A stretch of 64,000 nucleotides of DNA from Borrelia puertoricensis (GCF_023035875.1 NZ_CP075379.1:434001-498000); one strand, 5' to 3'; shown: positions 16,419 through 26,647, counted from the first letter of the stretch. Notes: generated by a model from the sequence alone, not told the origin. Numbers and translations: made by a program.

Positions 16419-16621
16419 ATAATCTCCTTAAAATTTAAAATACAGCTTACTTAATATGCATTAAACTTATTACTGCATAAATTAATTATTCTCAAAGTAA
16501 CCTATACTTTTACAAAAGTACTTGGTTTTTATATATCCATATAAAAAAATTTTTATTTTTATGCTATATTTATATTATTATTTAATTTTAACAACTGAAA
16601 ACTAAAAGGCGGTAAAGTTTT

Positions 16622-16942
16622 ATGTTTAAACTCATTAAAAAGATCTTTATAATCTATTTCCTATGCATCACACTTACTGGACTTACTATGGTTTTCATTA
16701 ATAGTAAATTTTCTGAAAGACAAGCTACCCAAGATGGTAAAAGTCAAATTATTAGACATGTAATTGATCCAAATTTAATTATGCTTACCTCTGCTATTGG
16801 AGGATTTTTGGGAATTTATTCCGGAATATGGTTTTTTGATCATGGAAAAGATAATTTCTACTTAACCTGGGGAAGCCTAATAATGTTAATATACAACATA
16901 GGACTAATCATTTCTGTATATTCCAAATCAAAAAACAAATAA
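16622..16942 (+). CDS. Small predicted membrane protein
   Basis: A 106-aa protein with three hydrophobic stretches: about residues 8-27 (FIIYFLCITLTGLTMVFI), 52-72 (LIMLTSAIGGFLGIYSG) and 78-98 (LTWGSLIMLIYNIGLIISV). It ends in a lysine-rich tail. A GGCGG ribosome site lies before the ATG. No family is recognised. It converges with the DUF1893 gene, 9 bp away. Likely an inner-membrane protein conserved in Borrelia; function unknown. Confidence 0.7.
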   Translation: MFKLIKKIFIIYFLCITLTGLTMVFINSKFSERQATQDGKSQIIRHVIDPNLIMLTSAIGGFLGIYSGIWFFDHGKDNFYLTWGSLIMLIYNIGLIISVYSKSKNK

Positions 16943-16951
16943 ATTCAAATT

Positions 16952-17341
16952 TTAAGAATTACTTACAATAATTCCTCTTTTAATCAGGTACTTATAAACT
17001 TCTTCTGGATTTTCTAAGCTTTCAATCAAGTTCTCAGTTTTATCATTTATCTTCTCTACTAATCTTTTAAAACCTACTCTTATTCCTCTACTTTCCAAAA
17101 AGTCTTTTGCCGGTTGAGAAATAACACCTGCCTGAACATTTTGAAGCCCAATATTGTAAATAATAACAGCAGCGGCCTTGCCTACAACCTTATCATAAAT
17201 TTCTAAACCCTCTTTATTTTGAATGTATTTATTAATAAAATTATCAACTTCCAAGAGAGGTTTTAGACCTCTTTCCATATTAGAGTAAAGTATTCTATGT
17301 TCCTTAAACAATTTTAATGTAGGATTTAACCCTGATATCAT
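16952..17341 (-). CDS. DUF1893 family protein
   Basis: About 129 aa. The central GKAAAVIIYNIGLQNVQAGV followed by PAKDFLESRGI resembles the DUF1893 family, which has a cytidine-deaminase-like fold without known activity. An upstream in-frame GTG would add three residues. The ATG at 17341 has AGAGGTG at good spacing and is preferred. The ~35-residue C-terminal extension is Borrelia-like and charged. Function unknown. Confidence 0.7.
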   Translation of the reverse strand: MISGLNPTLKLFKEHRILYSNMERGLKPLLEVDNFINKYIQNKEGLEIYDKVVGKAAAVIIYNIGLQNVQAGVISQPAKDFLESRGIRVGFKRLVEKINDKTENLIESLENPEEVYKYLIKRGIIVSNS

Positions 17342-17454
17342 TTCAAACACCTCTTAAAGACTTGCACTCAGAATTTAAAAAAACAATTATTAATAATAAT
17401 AAACATAAATTAAAAATACTTCAACATAAAAAAGATGATATATTATTAAATTGA

Positions 17455-18033
17455 ATGATGCTAATTCCTAAAGAAAATATTTATTCAAAAATTGAAGTAA
17501 AAAAATCAATTTTCTTATCATACATTTTTCATGTAGAGAAAAAAGAAGAAATAAATAAAATATTAAAAGAATATAAATTGAAATTTAAAAACGCAACTCA
17601 TGTTGTCTATGGATTTAGAATCGGTAATTTAAATTCATTTATAAATGGAATGAACGATGACAAAGAACCACGATTAACAGCTGGAAAACCTACTCTAGAC
17701 GCCATATTAAACAAAAATTTAACAGACACCTTAATTATTACAATACGCTATTTTGGAGGAACCCTGCTTGGAAAACAGGGTTTAATTAAAGCATATTCCA
17801 AAGCAGCACAAGAAGTAATCAACAAATCAAATCTAATAGAAAAGGAAGAAATGGAAACATTATGCCTTAATTTAAATTATAACCAATATAATTTACTTAT
17901 ACGAACAAAAAATAAGATGGGAATTAAAATTACAGACGCAAAATTTCTAGATAAAATAAACACTACAATAAAATTTAACATAAAAGATAAAAAAAATATC
18001 ATAACATTTTTACAAGCAAACTCTCTGCTCTAA
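17455..18033 (+). CDS. yigZ: YigZ/IMPACT family protein
   Basis: A 192-aa protein with the UPF0029 (IMPACT) N-terminal domain: IEVKKSIFLSYIFHVEKKEE, ATHVVYGFRIG, and DDKEPRLTAGKPTLDAI (~75-90), then IITIRYFGGTLLGKQGLIKAYSKAA (~96-120), the family signature. A short DUF1949-like C-terminal domain follows. The role in bacteria is unclear; eukaryotic IMPACT acts on translation control. There is little ribosome-site signal before the ATG pair at 17455. It is followed by the large hairpins at 18038-18133. Confidence 0.9.
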   Translation: MMLIPKENIYSKIEVKKSIFLSYIFHVEKKEEINKILKEYKLKFKNATHVVYGFRIGNLNSFINGMNDDKEPRLTAGKPTLDAILNKNLTDTLIITIRYFGGTLLGKQGLIKAYSKAAQEVINKSNLIEKEEMETLCLNLNYNQYNLLIRTKNKMGIKITDAKFLDKINTTIKFNIKDKKNIITFLQANSLL

Positions 18034-18037
18034 TTTG

Positions 18038-18073
18038 AGTTTAATTAAGTTATGTCTATAACTTAATTAAACT
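18038..18073. repeat. 16-bp perfect inverted repeat, alternative to the next hairpin
   Basis: Arms 18038-18053 and 18058-18073 (AGTTTAATTAAGTTAT and its complement) around a GTCT loop. Its right arm shares five bases (18069-18073) with the left arm of the following stem, so the two structures exclude each other at that point. Confidence 0.85.
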
Positions 18074-18133
18074 AGACAATACACATGTAGGCATTTAATT
18101 TGATTAAATGCCTACATGTGTATTGTCTAGTTT
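18069..18133 (+). terminator. 31-bp perfect stem with 3-nt loop and T-tract
   Basis: Arms 18069-18099 and 18103-18133 pair perfectly around TTG. The right arm runs into six Ts (18131-18136). It lies 36 bp after the yigZ stop and ~97 bp before parA. It fits an intrinsic terminator, but the stem is far longer than termination needs. A cruciform-forming or protein-binding role at the partition locus is possible. Confidence 0.75.
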
Positions 18134-18229
18134 TTTCTAAAAAGAATTTTATATATACTATTATCATTTTTATTACTTATGTTCTACAATAGAATATTAT
18201 TAATATATACTAATTAAGAGAAAATTGTT

Positions 18230-18982
18230 ATGAAAATAATATCCATTATTAATCAAAAAGGTGGTGTTGGAAAGACAACCAGTGCTATAAATATTGCCTA
18301 TTCAATTACATTGCTTAATAAAAAAGCTCTTCTAATAGACATTGACTCACAAGGTAATACTAGTAGCGGTGTTAATATTTTAAAAAAAGAAGTTACAAAT
18401 TCAAGTTATGAACTTATCTATAAAAAACAAAAAATTACACCTATTAAAAATTTTAACTTGGATATAATTCCTTCAAGTCTTAAACTAGCACTACTTGAAA
18501 AAGAATTAATACATGAAATTGCAAGAGAAAATTTTCTAAAAAATGCTTTAGAACAATATAAACAAGATGATTATGATTTTATCATTCTTGATTGTCCTCC
18601 TACTCTCTCAATACTTACAATAAATGCCCTTGTTGCAAGTAAATATCTTTTAATACCAATAGAAACAGAATTTTTTGCATTTGAAGGAATCAATCAATTA
18701 TTAGATACAATAACTGCTGTCAAACAGATAAATAAAGAACTAGATATTACAGGTGTATTTATCAATAAATATGATATTAGAAACAAAAGCAAAGAAAAAT
18801 ATATTGATTATCTAAAAAAAGTATTCAAAGAAAAATTTTTAAATACTAAAATAAGAAAAAACATAAGTATTTCTAAATCTCAAGAAGAAAACATACCAGT
18901 ATATATGTATAAAAAAGAAAGTAATGCAGCAAAGGATTTTTTAGAACTTACAAAAGAAATAATGGAAAAAATCAAAGGATAA
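18230..18982 (+). CDS. parA: Chromosome partition ATPase ParA
   Basis: A 250-aa ParA/Soj ATPase that moves replicated origins over the nucleoid. The deviant Walker A is NQKGGVGKTTSAINIA (residues 7-22) with the signature Lys. Walker A' is LLIDIDSQGNTSSG (~34-47), and Walker B is DFIILDCPPTL (~115-125). There is no N-terminal helix-turn-helix, as in chromosomal Soj proteins. An AGAGAAAA site precedes the ATG. It is 2 bp from the next gene, which makes a parA-parZ operon; parB lies convergently beyond it. Its coding strand is opposite to the local leading-strand genes. Confidence 0.95.
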   Translation: MKIISIINQKGGVGKTTSAINIAYSITLLNKKALLIDIDSQGNTSSGVNILKKEVTNSSYELIYKKQKITPIKNFNLDIIPSSLKLALLEKELIHEIARENFLKNALEQYKQDDYDFIILDCPPTLSILTINALVASKYLLIPIETEFFAFEGINQLLDTITAVKQINKELDITGVFINKYDIRNKSKEKYIDYLKKVFKEKFLNTKIRKNISISKSQEENIPVYMYKKESNAAKDFLELTKEIMEKIKG

Positions 18983-18984
18983 AA

Positions 18985-19689
18985 ATGTCAGACAATCTAG
19001 ACACTTTAATGGCTTTAATGGGCCAAAAGTTAAAAAATAATGCAAAAGACGAACAACATTTGGTAAAACAAGAATTAATTATCATTCAAAACAAAAGTTT
19101 TAAATATGAAAAATTGGATAAAGAAATAGCCGACTTTTTAAAAATGAAGCAATACGAGATTTTCAATATATTTAACAATACCTACACAGAAATTGGAAGA
19201 ATACTAAAAGAGGCACAAGATAAACTACGTGGGAATAACCAATATGACGGTCTTTTTTATAAATGGTTTACCAGTATGGGATTTAAAAAAGATAAAGTTT
19301 ACTCATTGATATCAAGATACGAATTGCTTGTCGAAAATTCCGATAAGCAACTCATAATAAACAATTTACCACTATCACTCTCATATGAAATTTCTAAAAA
19401 ATCTTGTCCTACTCATTTAAAAATGGAAGTTCTTAATGGAAAAATAAAATCTTTAAAAGAATTTAAATCACGTTATCAAAAAGATGAACACAACAAAAAA
19501 AATCTTCAAATAAACTTTAATAAAATACAACTTAAAAGAGAAAACATTATAAAACTAATAGAACTACTTTTACAAGAACTAGAAAACATTAAAAACATTA
19601 AATTAGATAAAATAGAAAACAAGAAAGAATTTTTGATTATTTTAAAAGACATAAAACAAAAAATAAATCTCATAAAAAAAATTACTTAA
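18985..19689 (+). CDS. parZ: ParZ-like centromere-binding partner of ParA
   Basis: A 234-aa basic, lysine-rich protein directly after parA, with an AGGA ribosome site. The middle region (KDKVYSLISRYELL, ~110-123) resembles a DNA-binding helix, and the C-terminus (~165-234) is predicted coiled coil. It resembles the plasmid-maintenance proteins encoded beside parA on Borrelia plasmids. In B. burgdorferi the gene after chromosomal parA encodes ParZ, which binds the centromere region and works with ParA in place of the usual ParB role. The name here rests on position and general features, not on a full comparison. Its end overlaps parB's end by 8 bp. Confidence 0.72.
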   Translation: MSDNLDTLMALMGQKLKNNAKDEQHLVKQELIIIQNKSFKYEKLDKEIADFLKMKQYEIFNIFNNTYTEIGRILKEAQDKLRGNNQYDGLFYKWFTSMGFKKDKVYSLISRYELLVENSDKQLIINNLPLSLSYEISKKSCPTHLKMEVLNGKIKSLKEFKSRYQKDEHNKKNLQINFNKIQLKRENIIKLIELLLQELENIKNIKLDKIENKKEFLIILKDIKQKINLIKKIT

Positions 19690-20464
19690 TACTTTCAAAA
19701 ATAGAAATAATTCTTTTTAAATCAGAAGATGTAAAATAACTTATTTCGATCTTCCCTTTTTCCTTGCTTCCTTTAATACTTATTTTAGTTTGTATTCTGC
19801 TTATTAAAAATTCTTTAACACTATTTAAAAAAGGATCTCTTAAGATTTCTGATTTATCATTAATAGGTTTATAAAAATTTTTAATATAATTTTCTGTTTC
19901 TCTAACGGACAATTTTTTTTTAATGATTAAAAGATAAAGCCCATATCTATCCTGACTATCTTTTAACGACAATAAAACCTTAGCATGACCCAATGATATT
20001 TCTTTTTTATGTAAAGAATTTAATATTTCCTGTTCAAGATCCAAAATTCGAACTAAATTAGCAACGTGAGACCTATTTTTACCTATCTTTTCAGATAAAG
20101 CTTTTTGGGTTAAAGAATGCTTATCCATAAGATTTTTATAAGCATATGCCTCTTCAACAGGGGTTAAATTTTCTCTTTGAATATTTTCAATTAAAGACAT
20201 AAAATCTTTATTCTTTCTAGTTGTCTCTATTTCTATAATAGAGATTTGCCTCATACCAGCTAATTTAGCAGCTCTAAATCTTCGCTCACCTATTACTAAG
20301 GTATATCTACCACTATCATGAAAAACAACAATAGGTTGCAATATTCCATTTTCTCTTATAGAGATACTTAATTCTTCAAGCTCAGCAAGATTAATAGACT
20401 TTCTAGGTTGCGACTTATCTACATCTACAAGATTAATATCTACCATTTTAAAAGTCTCACTCAT
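19682..20464 (-). CDS. parB: Chromosome partition protein ParB (Spo0J)
   Basis: About 260 aa. The N-terminal ParB/Srx CTPase domain shows SQPRKSINLAELEELSISI, NGILQPIVV, VIGERRFRAAKLAG (arginine-rich CTP-binding patch) and LIENIQRENLTPVEEA. The central helix-turn-helix is ALSEKIGKNRSHVANLVRIL. A dimerisation domain ends the protein. An upstream in-frame ATG at 20494 exists, but the ATG at 20464 has AGGAGG at good spacing and gives the normal N-terminus. It is convergent with parA-parZ. The parS-like palindrome lies ~87 bp upstream. Confidence 0.94.
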   Translation of the reverse strand: MSETFKMVDINLVDVDKSQPRKSINLAELEELSISIRENGILQPIVVFHDSGRYTLVIGERRFRAAKLAGMRQISIIEIETTRKNKDFMSLIENIQRENLTPVEEAYAYKNLMDKHSLTQKALSEKIGKNRSHVANLVRILDLEQEILNSLHKKEISLGHAKVLLSLKDSQDRYGLYLLIIKKKLSVRETENYIKNFYKPINDKSEILRDPFLNSVKEFLISRIQTKISIKGSKEKGKIEISYFTSSDLKRIISIFESIK

Positions 20465-20550
20465 TTTATCAAAAACCTCCTTGTAATAATACAAAATTTT
20501 ATAAAGTTGTTCTATGTCAATTTCAACTAAAAAAATAACCCAAAAAAAAA

Positions 20551-20572
20551 GAATGTTCTACGTAGAACATTC
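20551..20572. promoter_or_regulatory. parS-like palindrome that also forms the gyrA terminator
   Basis: A perfect 22-bp palindrome whose half-site is GAATGTTCTAC. Its inner 16 bp (TGTTCTACGTAGAACA) match the canonical parS TGTTTCACGTGAAACA at 12 of 16 positions, with the four changes placed symmetrically. On the minus strand it is followed by nine Ts (20550-20542), 26 nt after the gyrA stop, so it also looks like an intrinsic terminator for gyrB-gyrA. Confidence 0.7.
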
Positions 20573-20597
20573 AAACAATACAAATAAAATTAATTGA

Positions 20598-23030
20598 TCA
20601 TTTAATAAATTTTGAAACAGATATCAATTTATCCTCATCAAGAGATAATACTTGCATTCCTCTAGCATCCTTACCTTGCTCAGATATTTTGTCAACCAAT
20701 GTTCGTAAAACTTTAGAAGTCTTACTTACAAGTAATATTTCATCATCCTGTGCAACTGTAATAGCATCAACAACTTCACCTGCCTTTTCATCGGATTTCT
20801 TATAGCAAGTATAACCAGTAGCGCCTCTTTTAAGCTCAGTCACTCTAGATATTTCTAATCTCTTTCCATATCCATTCTCAGAAACAATTAAAAGATGAGA
20901 TCCTTGTTTTGCTGATAACGCCTTAATAAGCATATCGCCCTCTCTTACTTTCATACCAGACACACCCTGAGTTCCTCTATGTGTAAGCCTAATATCATTT
21001 GAATTAAATGCAAAAGCATTGCCCTTCTTAGAAAGACAAATAATTTTATCATTCTTAGAAACAATCTCAGCACTTGTAACAAAATCCTTATCATCCAGTT
21101 TAATGACAATAACGCCTCTTGATTTAACTGTTTTAAAGCCCTCTGTTTCAATACGAGCTATTTTTCCATTTGCTGTTGTTATTAATAAATAATTGTCCAG
21201 AGATAACTCATTGCAATTCTTAATAGCTAATATCTCTTCTGTCTCTCCCAAATTAACAAGCTCACGAATATTTTGTCCCTTTGAAGTTCTAGAAGAATCC
21301 TTTATTCCATAAGCATTAATTACATAAAGCTTCCCTTCATTTGAAATCATAAGTAAAAAGTCATGGGTATTTACACATAAAGCAATATTAACTTGATCTT
21401 TATCTTGTAAGTCAAAAGAACCAAGTCCCTTACCACCTATACCTTGAAGTTTATACTCATCTTGTAAGATTCTTTTAATGAAACCCTGCTTTGTAAGAAT
21501 AACAATAACATTTTCCCTCTGCATTAAATCTGACATACTAGTTTTTACAACCTCCTCATCATAAATTATTTTTGTTCGGCGCTCATCGCCAAATTTTAAA
21601 CTTAAATTAATAATCTCTTCCCTTACAATATTAACAACTCTCTCTGGACTAACAAGAATATCTTCATAATCTTTTATTAAATCCAAGACAATTTTAAACT
21701 CTTCTTCAAGTTTCTCTATTTCAAGAGATGTTAACTTCTGTAACTTCATATCCAATATAGAATTAGCTTGAATTTCTGATAAATTAAATTCCTTAATAAT
21801 ACATTCTTTAGCATCTTTTACAACTCTAGAAAATCTTATTATCTCTATTACCCTATCAATATGTCTTAAGGAAACATTTAATCCTTCAAGAATATGTGCC
21901 TTTTCTCTTGCCTTTTTTAAGTCAAACTCTACACGCCTTCTAACAATTTCCTTTCTATGATCAATAAATTCAGATATAAGTTCCTTTAAATTTAATTGTT
22001 TTGGAATACCATTAACAAGAGCCAAGTTATTTATGCTAAAATTTTTCTTCAGTTCAGTATATTCATAAAGCAAATTCATAACAACATGAGGATCAAAACC
22101 TTTTTTAATTTCAAGGACAATTCTAATACCTTCACGGTCAGATTCATCTCTTATATCAGATATACCTTCAAGCTTTTCTTCTTTTATTAAGAATGCAATC
22201 TTCATAAGCAAGGAAGATTTGTTAACAGCATAAGGTATTTGCGTAATTATAATAGCAATATGATCTTCTCTCTTTTCTTCAATATGATACCGAGATCGAA
22301 TAACAACACTGCCCTTCCCTGTCGTATAAGCCTTAACTAAACTCTCATTATAAATGATTTCAGCATAAGTAGGAAAATCTGGTCCTTTAACTATTGCAAT
22401 TAAATCATACACAGAAACACTATCATGATTTAACATATAAACTATGGCGTCACAAACTTCTCTCAAATTATGTGGGGCCATATTGGTTGCCATTCCAACA
22501 GCAATTCCACTAGAACCGTTAACTAAGAGAAATGGAAAAGCAGCTGGTAAAACTTCAGGCTCAAGCAAAGAATCATCATAATTGGCTCTAAAATCAACAG
22601 TTTGCCTATCGATATCTTTAACAAGTTCTTCAGCTATTTTCGCCATTCTAGCTTCAGTATACCTCATAGCAGCAGGAGGGTCTCCATCAATAGAACCAAA
22701 ATTCCCCTGTCCGCTTACTATAGGATATCTTAACGAAAAATCCTGTGCAAGTCTTACAAGTGCTTCATAAATCGACTGGTCACCATGAGGATGATATTTA
22801 CCAAGAACATCTCCAACGATTCTCCCAGCCTTCTTAAATGCTTTATCAGCCCTAAGTCCCATTTCATGCATTGAATAAAGGATTCTTCTGTGAACAGGTT
22901 TAAGACCATCTCTCACATCAGGAAGAGCTCTTGAAACAATAACAGACATTGCATAATTTAGATACGAGGTTTTAACCTCATCTTCTATTTTTATATTTAA
23001 TATTTGCTCTTTATCTTCTTCAATTGCCAT
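20598..23030 (-). CDS. gyrA: DNA gyrase subunit A
   Basis: About 810 aa. The breakage-reunion domain has the catalytic Tyr in [10 protein letters not shown]. The quinolone region reads [17 protein letters not shown], and the C-terminal beta-pinwheel includes the GyrA-box-like QGIGGKG. At the E. coli Ser83 position it has Gln, and at Asp87 it has Glu. A GTG at 23045 overlapping the gyrB stop is possible. The ATG at 23030 has GGAG six bases before it and gives MAIEEDKEQ, so it is preferred. It is translationally linked to gyrB and ends at the palindromic terminator. With GyrB it introduces negative supercoils. Confidence 0.97.
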   Translation of the reverse strand: MAIEEDKEQILNIKIEDEVKTSYLNYAMSVIVSRALPDVRDGLKPVHRRILYSMHEMGLRADKAFKKAGRIVGDVLGKYHPHGDQSIYEALVRLAQDFSLRYPIVSGQGNFGSIDGDPPAAMRYTEARMAKIAEELVKDIDRQTVDFRANYDDSLLEPEVLPAAFPFLLVNGSSGIAVGMATNMAPHNLREVCDAIVYMLNHDSVSVYDLIAIVKGPDFPTYAEIIYNESLVKAYTTGKGSVVIRSRYHIEEKREDHIAIIITQIPYAVNKSSLLMKIAFLIKEEKLEGISDIRDESDREGIRIVLEIKKGFDPHVVMNLLYEYTELKKNFSINNLALVNGIPKQLNLKELISEFIDHRKEIVRRRVEFDLKKAREKAHILEGLNVSLRHIDRVIEIIRFSRVVKDAKECIIKEFNLSEIQANSILDMKLQKLTSLEIEKLEEEFKIVLDLIKDYEDILVSPERVVNIVREEIINLSLKFGDERRTKIIYDEEVVKTSMSDLMQRENVIVILTKQGFIKRILQDEYKLQGIGGKGLGSFDLQDKDQVNIALCVNTHDFLLMISNEGKLYVINAYGIKDSSRTSKGQNIRELVNLGETEEILAIKNCNELSLDNYLLITTANGKIARIETEGFKTVKSRGVIVIKLDDKDFVTSAEIVSKNDKIICLSKKGNAFAFNSNDIRLTHRGTQGVSGMKVREGDMLIKALSAKQGSHLLIVSENGYGKRLEISRVTELKRGATGYTCYKKSDEKAGEVVDAITVAQDDEILLVSKTSKVLRTLVDKISEQGKDARGMQVLSLDEDKLISVSKFIK

Positions 23031-23041
23031 TAATGCTCCAA

Positions 23042-24946
23042 TCACACATCAAGATTTACTACATCAAGCGCATTTTGCTCAATAAATTCTCTTCTAGGCT
23101 CAACATCATCTCCCATAAGAGTAACAAAAATATCCTCAGCCTGTACAGCATCATCTATCTCTATTAATTTCATTTTTCTAGTAGCAGGATTCATAGTGGT
23201 TTCCCAAAGTTGTGTAGGATTCATTTCTCCAAGCCCTTTATACCTTTGAAGACTAATTTTATCCCTTTTACCAGTCTCGATAGAGCTTAAAAAAATTTCC
23301 TTTTCCGAATCATCATAAAAGTAATGAACACTATTTTCATACTTAATTTTATAAAGAGGTGGCATAGCGATATATACATGTCCATTATCAATTAACTCCC
23401 GCATGTAACGAAAGAAAAAAGTAAGAAGCAATGTTCGAATATGAGATCCATCAACATCGGCATCAGCCATAATAATAATCTTATGATAACGAAGTTTTTC
23501 AATATAAAAATTCTTTCCAACACCAGCACCAAGAGATGCAATTATTGGAATAAGCTTATCATTTGTAATAACCTTCTCTTCCCGTGTTTTTTCAACATTA
23601 AGCATTTTACCCCACAATGGCAAGATAGCTTGATAAAACCTATCTCTTCCCATTTTTGCGCTTCCTCCTGCAGAATCCCCTTCCACAATATAAATTTCCC
23701 TTTCAACCGGATTTTTAGATGCACAATCTGCCAATTTGCCAGGCAATGCCAAGCTTTCAAACGCACTTTTTTTTCTCTCAGACTCTCTTGCTTTTCTTGC
23801 GGCCTCACGAGCACGAGCGGCTCTTATTGCCTTATTAAGAATAATATCTACTTCTAAAAGATTATCACCAATAACTTTCAAAAGCTCATCGTGTACAATA
23901 GTTTCAACAATTTTCTTTATATAAGAATTTCCCAATTTTCCTTTAGTTTGACCTTCAAATTGAGGTTCTGGAACCTTAATAGAAATTACCGCTGTTAAAC
24001 CCTCCTTAAAATCATCTAATGTAAGATTTGGAACATCTTTTTTGCTTATCTTTGAATCCTTAAAAGCTTCACTCATTGCCTTTAAGAAACCAGTCTTAAA
24101 ACCAGCAACATGAGTTCCTCCTTCTCTAGTATTAATATTGTTTACAAACGATAAAATATTATCAGAATATCCTTCAGTCCACTTAAGTCCAACACTAACA
24201 ATAACATCATCATAAGTTCCTTCAATAAAATAGGGCTCACTTTGAATATTTTTTCTATTATTTGTTATAAAATCTACAAAAGCTTTTATTCCACCTTCAA
24301 AATAAAATTCTAAAAATCTCTCTTTCCCCAATCTCTTATCTTCAATTGAAATTTGTATCTTATCATTTAAAAATGCAAGTTCTCTCAATCTCTTTGACAA
24401 AGTTTCAAAATCATAATCCAAGGTTTCAAAAATCTCAGAATCAGCTAAAAAAGTAACTTTAGTACCCCTATTAGAACTTACCCCAATAATCTCAACCCCA
24501 GATGTGGGAATCCCCCTAGAATAAGTCTGCTTAAAAAATTTTCCATCCCTGCTCACAACAACTTCTAAAAAAGATGATAAAGCATTAACAACCGAAATCC
24601 CAACCCCATGAAGTCCACCAGAAACCTTATAAGTACCTTTATTAAATTTTCCTCCAGAATGTAGCTTAGTCAAAACAAGTTCAAGAGCACTAATTCCTTC
24701 CTCTTCATGAATATCTGTAGGAATTCCTCTACCATTATCATTGACTGTTACAGAATTATCTGAATTTATAACAACTTCTATTTTATCGCAAAAACCCGCT
24801 AAAGCCTCGTCAATACTATTGTCAACCACTTCATAAACCAAGTGATGCAATCCATCAATTGAAACGGATCCAATATACATACCAGGCCTTTTTCTAACAG
24901 CTTCAAGGCCCTTTAACACTTGAATATTACTAGCAACATAACTCAT
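23042..24946 (-). CDS. gyrB: DNA gyrase subunit B
   Basis: About 634 aa, short-type GyrB. The GHKL ATPase domain shows [27 protein letters not shown] and GGLHGVG. The transducer is followed by the TOPRIM domain with [25 protein letters not shown] and [11 protein letters not shown]. An in-frame GTG lies five codons upstream. The ATG at 24946 (MSYVASN) follows GGAAGG and is favoured. It forms a minus-strand operon with gyrA and is divergent from dnaA. In B. burgdorferi this gene is the target of coumermycin resistance. Confidence 0.97.
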   Translation of the reverse strand: MSYVASNIQVLKGLEAVRKRPGMYIGSVSIDGLHHLVYEVVDNSIDEALAGFCDKIEVVINSDNSVTVNDNGRGIPTDIHEEEGISALELVLTKLHSGGKFNKGTYKVSGGLHGVGISVVNALSSFLEVVVSRDGKFFKQTYSRGIPTSGVEIIGVSSNRGTKVTFLADSEIFETLDYDFETLSKRLRELAFLNDKIQISIEDKRLGKERFLEFYFEGGIKAFVDFITNNRKNIQSEPYFIEGTYDDVIVSVGLKWTEGYSDNILSFVNNINTREGGTHVAGFKTGFLKAMSEAFKDSKISKKDVPNLTLDDFKEGLTAVISIKVPEPQFEGQTKGKLGNSYIKKIVETIVHDELLKVIGDNLLEVDIILNKAIRAARAREAARKARESERKKSAFESLALPGKLADCASKNPVEREIYIVEGDSAGGSAKMGRDRFYQAILPLWGKMLNVEKTREEKVITNDKLIPIIASLGAGVGKNFYIEKLRYHKIIIMADADVDGSHIRTLLLTFFFRYMRELIDNGHVYIAMPPLYKIKYENSVHYFYDDSEKEIFLSSIETGKRDKISLQRYKGLGEMNPTQLWETTMNPATRKMKLIEIDDAVQAEDIFVTLMGDDVEPRREFIEQNALDVVNLDV

Positions 24947-25192
24947 AAACCTTCCACACAATTAATCATAATATAGATATAAGCAAATTTTACATTAAAA
25001 ACAATATAATATCTATTAAATAACACAAATTACAAGACACATTCAACTTGACTTAAAACTAATAAAATTTCAAGATCCACAAATAGTTAAGATAATGTTC
25101 CAGTTCATTATTATACTATATACTTATACATACACAATACTAATAATCAAAAAGATATAATGATAAAAAGCCAAAATCGACGAGGATAAGAT
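24947..25192. other. Divergent gyrB-dnaA intergenic region, origin-proximal
   Basis: About 245 bp, very AT-rich. It must carry the promoters of both gyrB and dnaA. One weak DnaA-box-like element (AGATCCACA, 7 of 9 to TTATCCACA) is near 25073. No cluster of boxes was seen, so an origin here is not supported by box content. Confidence 0.5.
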
Positions 25193-26647
25193 ATGCAAGA
25201 AGGAAAAAACATATGGAGCTTAATTTTAGCAGCAATAAGGAAAGAACTTTCTGAAGAAGAGTTTTACATATGGTTTGAAAATTTATATTTCATAGATGCA
25301 ACTGACGAGAGTATAAAAATATCTGCTCCAAATTCTTTTCATAAAAACCAAGTAGAAAAAAGATTTTCCAAAAGAATAAAAGAAATTCTCACTGAAAAAG
25401 GCCATAATACGATTAATGTTGAATTTATAAATCCACCAAATGAATCCAAGACTCATAACATGGAATTAAAAAACACTTCACTTAAAGACATTTCTATACA
25501 ACAAGATTCACCTGAAAAAAAAAGAATACTTAACACTCACACAAAGAACATAATAGAGAATACAAAACACTACGTTATAAAAGAAGATATTCATACAAAA
25601 TATAGGAATCCTTTTCTTAAAAAGAAATACACATTTGAAAATTTCATTATAGGTCCAAATAATAAACTTGCATATAATGCAAGCTTATCAATTGCAAAAG
25701 ATCCTGGTAAAAAATACAATCCATGTCTAATTTATGGTGGAGTTGGTCTTGGCAAAACACATTTACTCCAAAGTATAGGAAACAAAACAGAAAAATTATA
25801 TAAAGAATTTAAAATACTTTACGTAACTGCTGAAAATTTTTTAAATGAATTTGTAGAAAGTATAAAAACAAATGAAACAAAAAGATTTAAGAAAAAATAC
25901 CGACACCTAGATATGTTATTAATAGATGATATTCATGATTTACAAAAAAAAGAAGGTATACAAGAAGAGCTTTTTCACACTTTCAATGCTCTTTATGAAG
26001 ACAATAAACAAATGGTATTTACATGCGACAGACAACCCTCAGAACTCATCAATTTTACAGATAGATTAAAAAACAGATTTACAAGGGGACTCAATGTTGA
26101 CATATCAAAACCAAACTTTGAATTAAGAGTGGCAATTATAGAAAAAAAAGCAGAAGAAGATGGAATAAAAGTTCCAAAAAACATTCTCAACTTAGTTGCT
26201 AAGAAAGTTACAACAAATATAAGAGATCTTGAAGCTGCTGTAACAAAATTAAAAGCTCACATAGACCTTGAAGATATAGAAATCGACACTAGCATAGTAG
26301 ACAAAATAATTAAAGAGATAATAGCTTATGAAAACAATAACACAAATACAAATAACACAATTAACATTGAAAGTATAAAAAAAGTTATCTTAAGGGAATT
26401 AAAACTTACAAACAAAGACATTGAGGGCAACAGCAAAAAACCTGAAATCACAAAAGCAAGACACATTTATGCTTATCTTCTGAGGAATTTTACAGAGCTT
26501 TCAACAATTGAAATAGGTAAAATCATTGGGGGGAAAACCCATTCAACAGTGCTTTATTCGATAAATAAAATAGATAAAGAGAGAAACAATGACCTAGAAA
26601 TTAACAATTTAATCATAGAACTTATGAACAAAATTAACAAAAACTAG
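25193..26647 (+). CDS. dnaA: Replication initiator DnaA
   Basis: A 484-aa protein. Domain I runs over ~1-90 (WFENLYFID), with a variable linker to ~140. The AAA+ domain begins YTFENFIIGPNNKLAYNA, with Walker A GGVGLGKTHLLQ (~183-194), Walker B LLIDDIHDL, and sensor segments including RLKNRFTRGL. The C-terminal DNA-binding domain carries the DnaA signature GGKTHSTVLYSINKI. An ATG with GAGGA is used. The coding strand is A-rich like lagging-strand genes to its left, unlike recF and later plus-strand genes. This suggests it lies left of the functional origin. Confidence 0.97.
   Translation: MQEGKNIWSLILAAIRKELSEEEFYIWFENLYFIDATDESIKISAPNSFHKNQVEKRFSKRIKEILTEKGHNTINVEFINPPNESKTHNMELKNTSLKDISIQQDSPEKKRILNTHTKNIIENTKHYVIKEDIHTKYRNPFLKKKYTFENFIIGPNNKLAYNASLSIAKDPGKKYNPCLIYGGVGLGKTHLLQSIGNKTEKLYKEFKILYVTAENFLNEFVESIKTNETKRFKKKYRHLDMLLIDDIHDLQKKEGIQEELFHTFNALYEDNKQMVFTCDRQPSELINFTDRLKNRFTRGLNVDISKPNFELRVAIIEKKAEEDGIKVPKNILNLVAKKVTTNIRDLEAAVTKLKAHIDLEDIEIDTSIVDKIIKEIIAYENNNTNTNNTINIESIKKVILRELKLTNKDIEGNSKKPEITKARHIYAYLLRNFTELSTIEIGKIIGGKTHSTVLYSINKIDKERNNDLEINNLIIELMNKINKN

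Noticed and set aside
24947..25192. Replication origin with a DnaA-box cluster in the gyrB-dnaA gap
   Set aside because: Only one weak box-like element was seen, and the composition switch lies further right, in dnaN.
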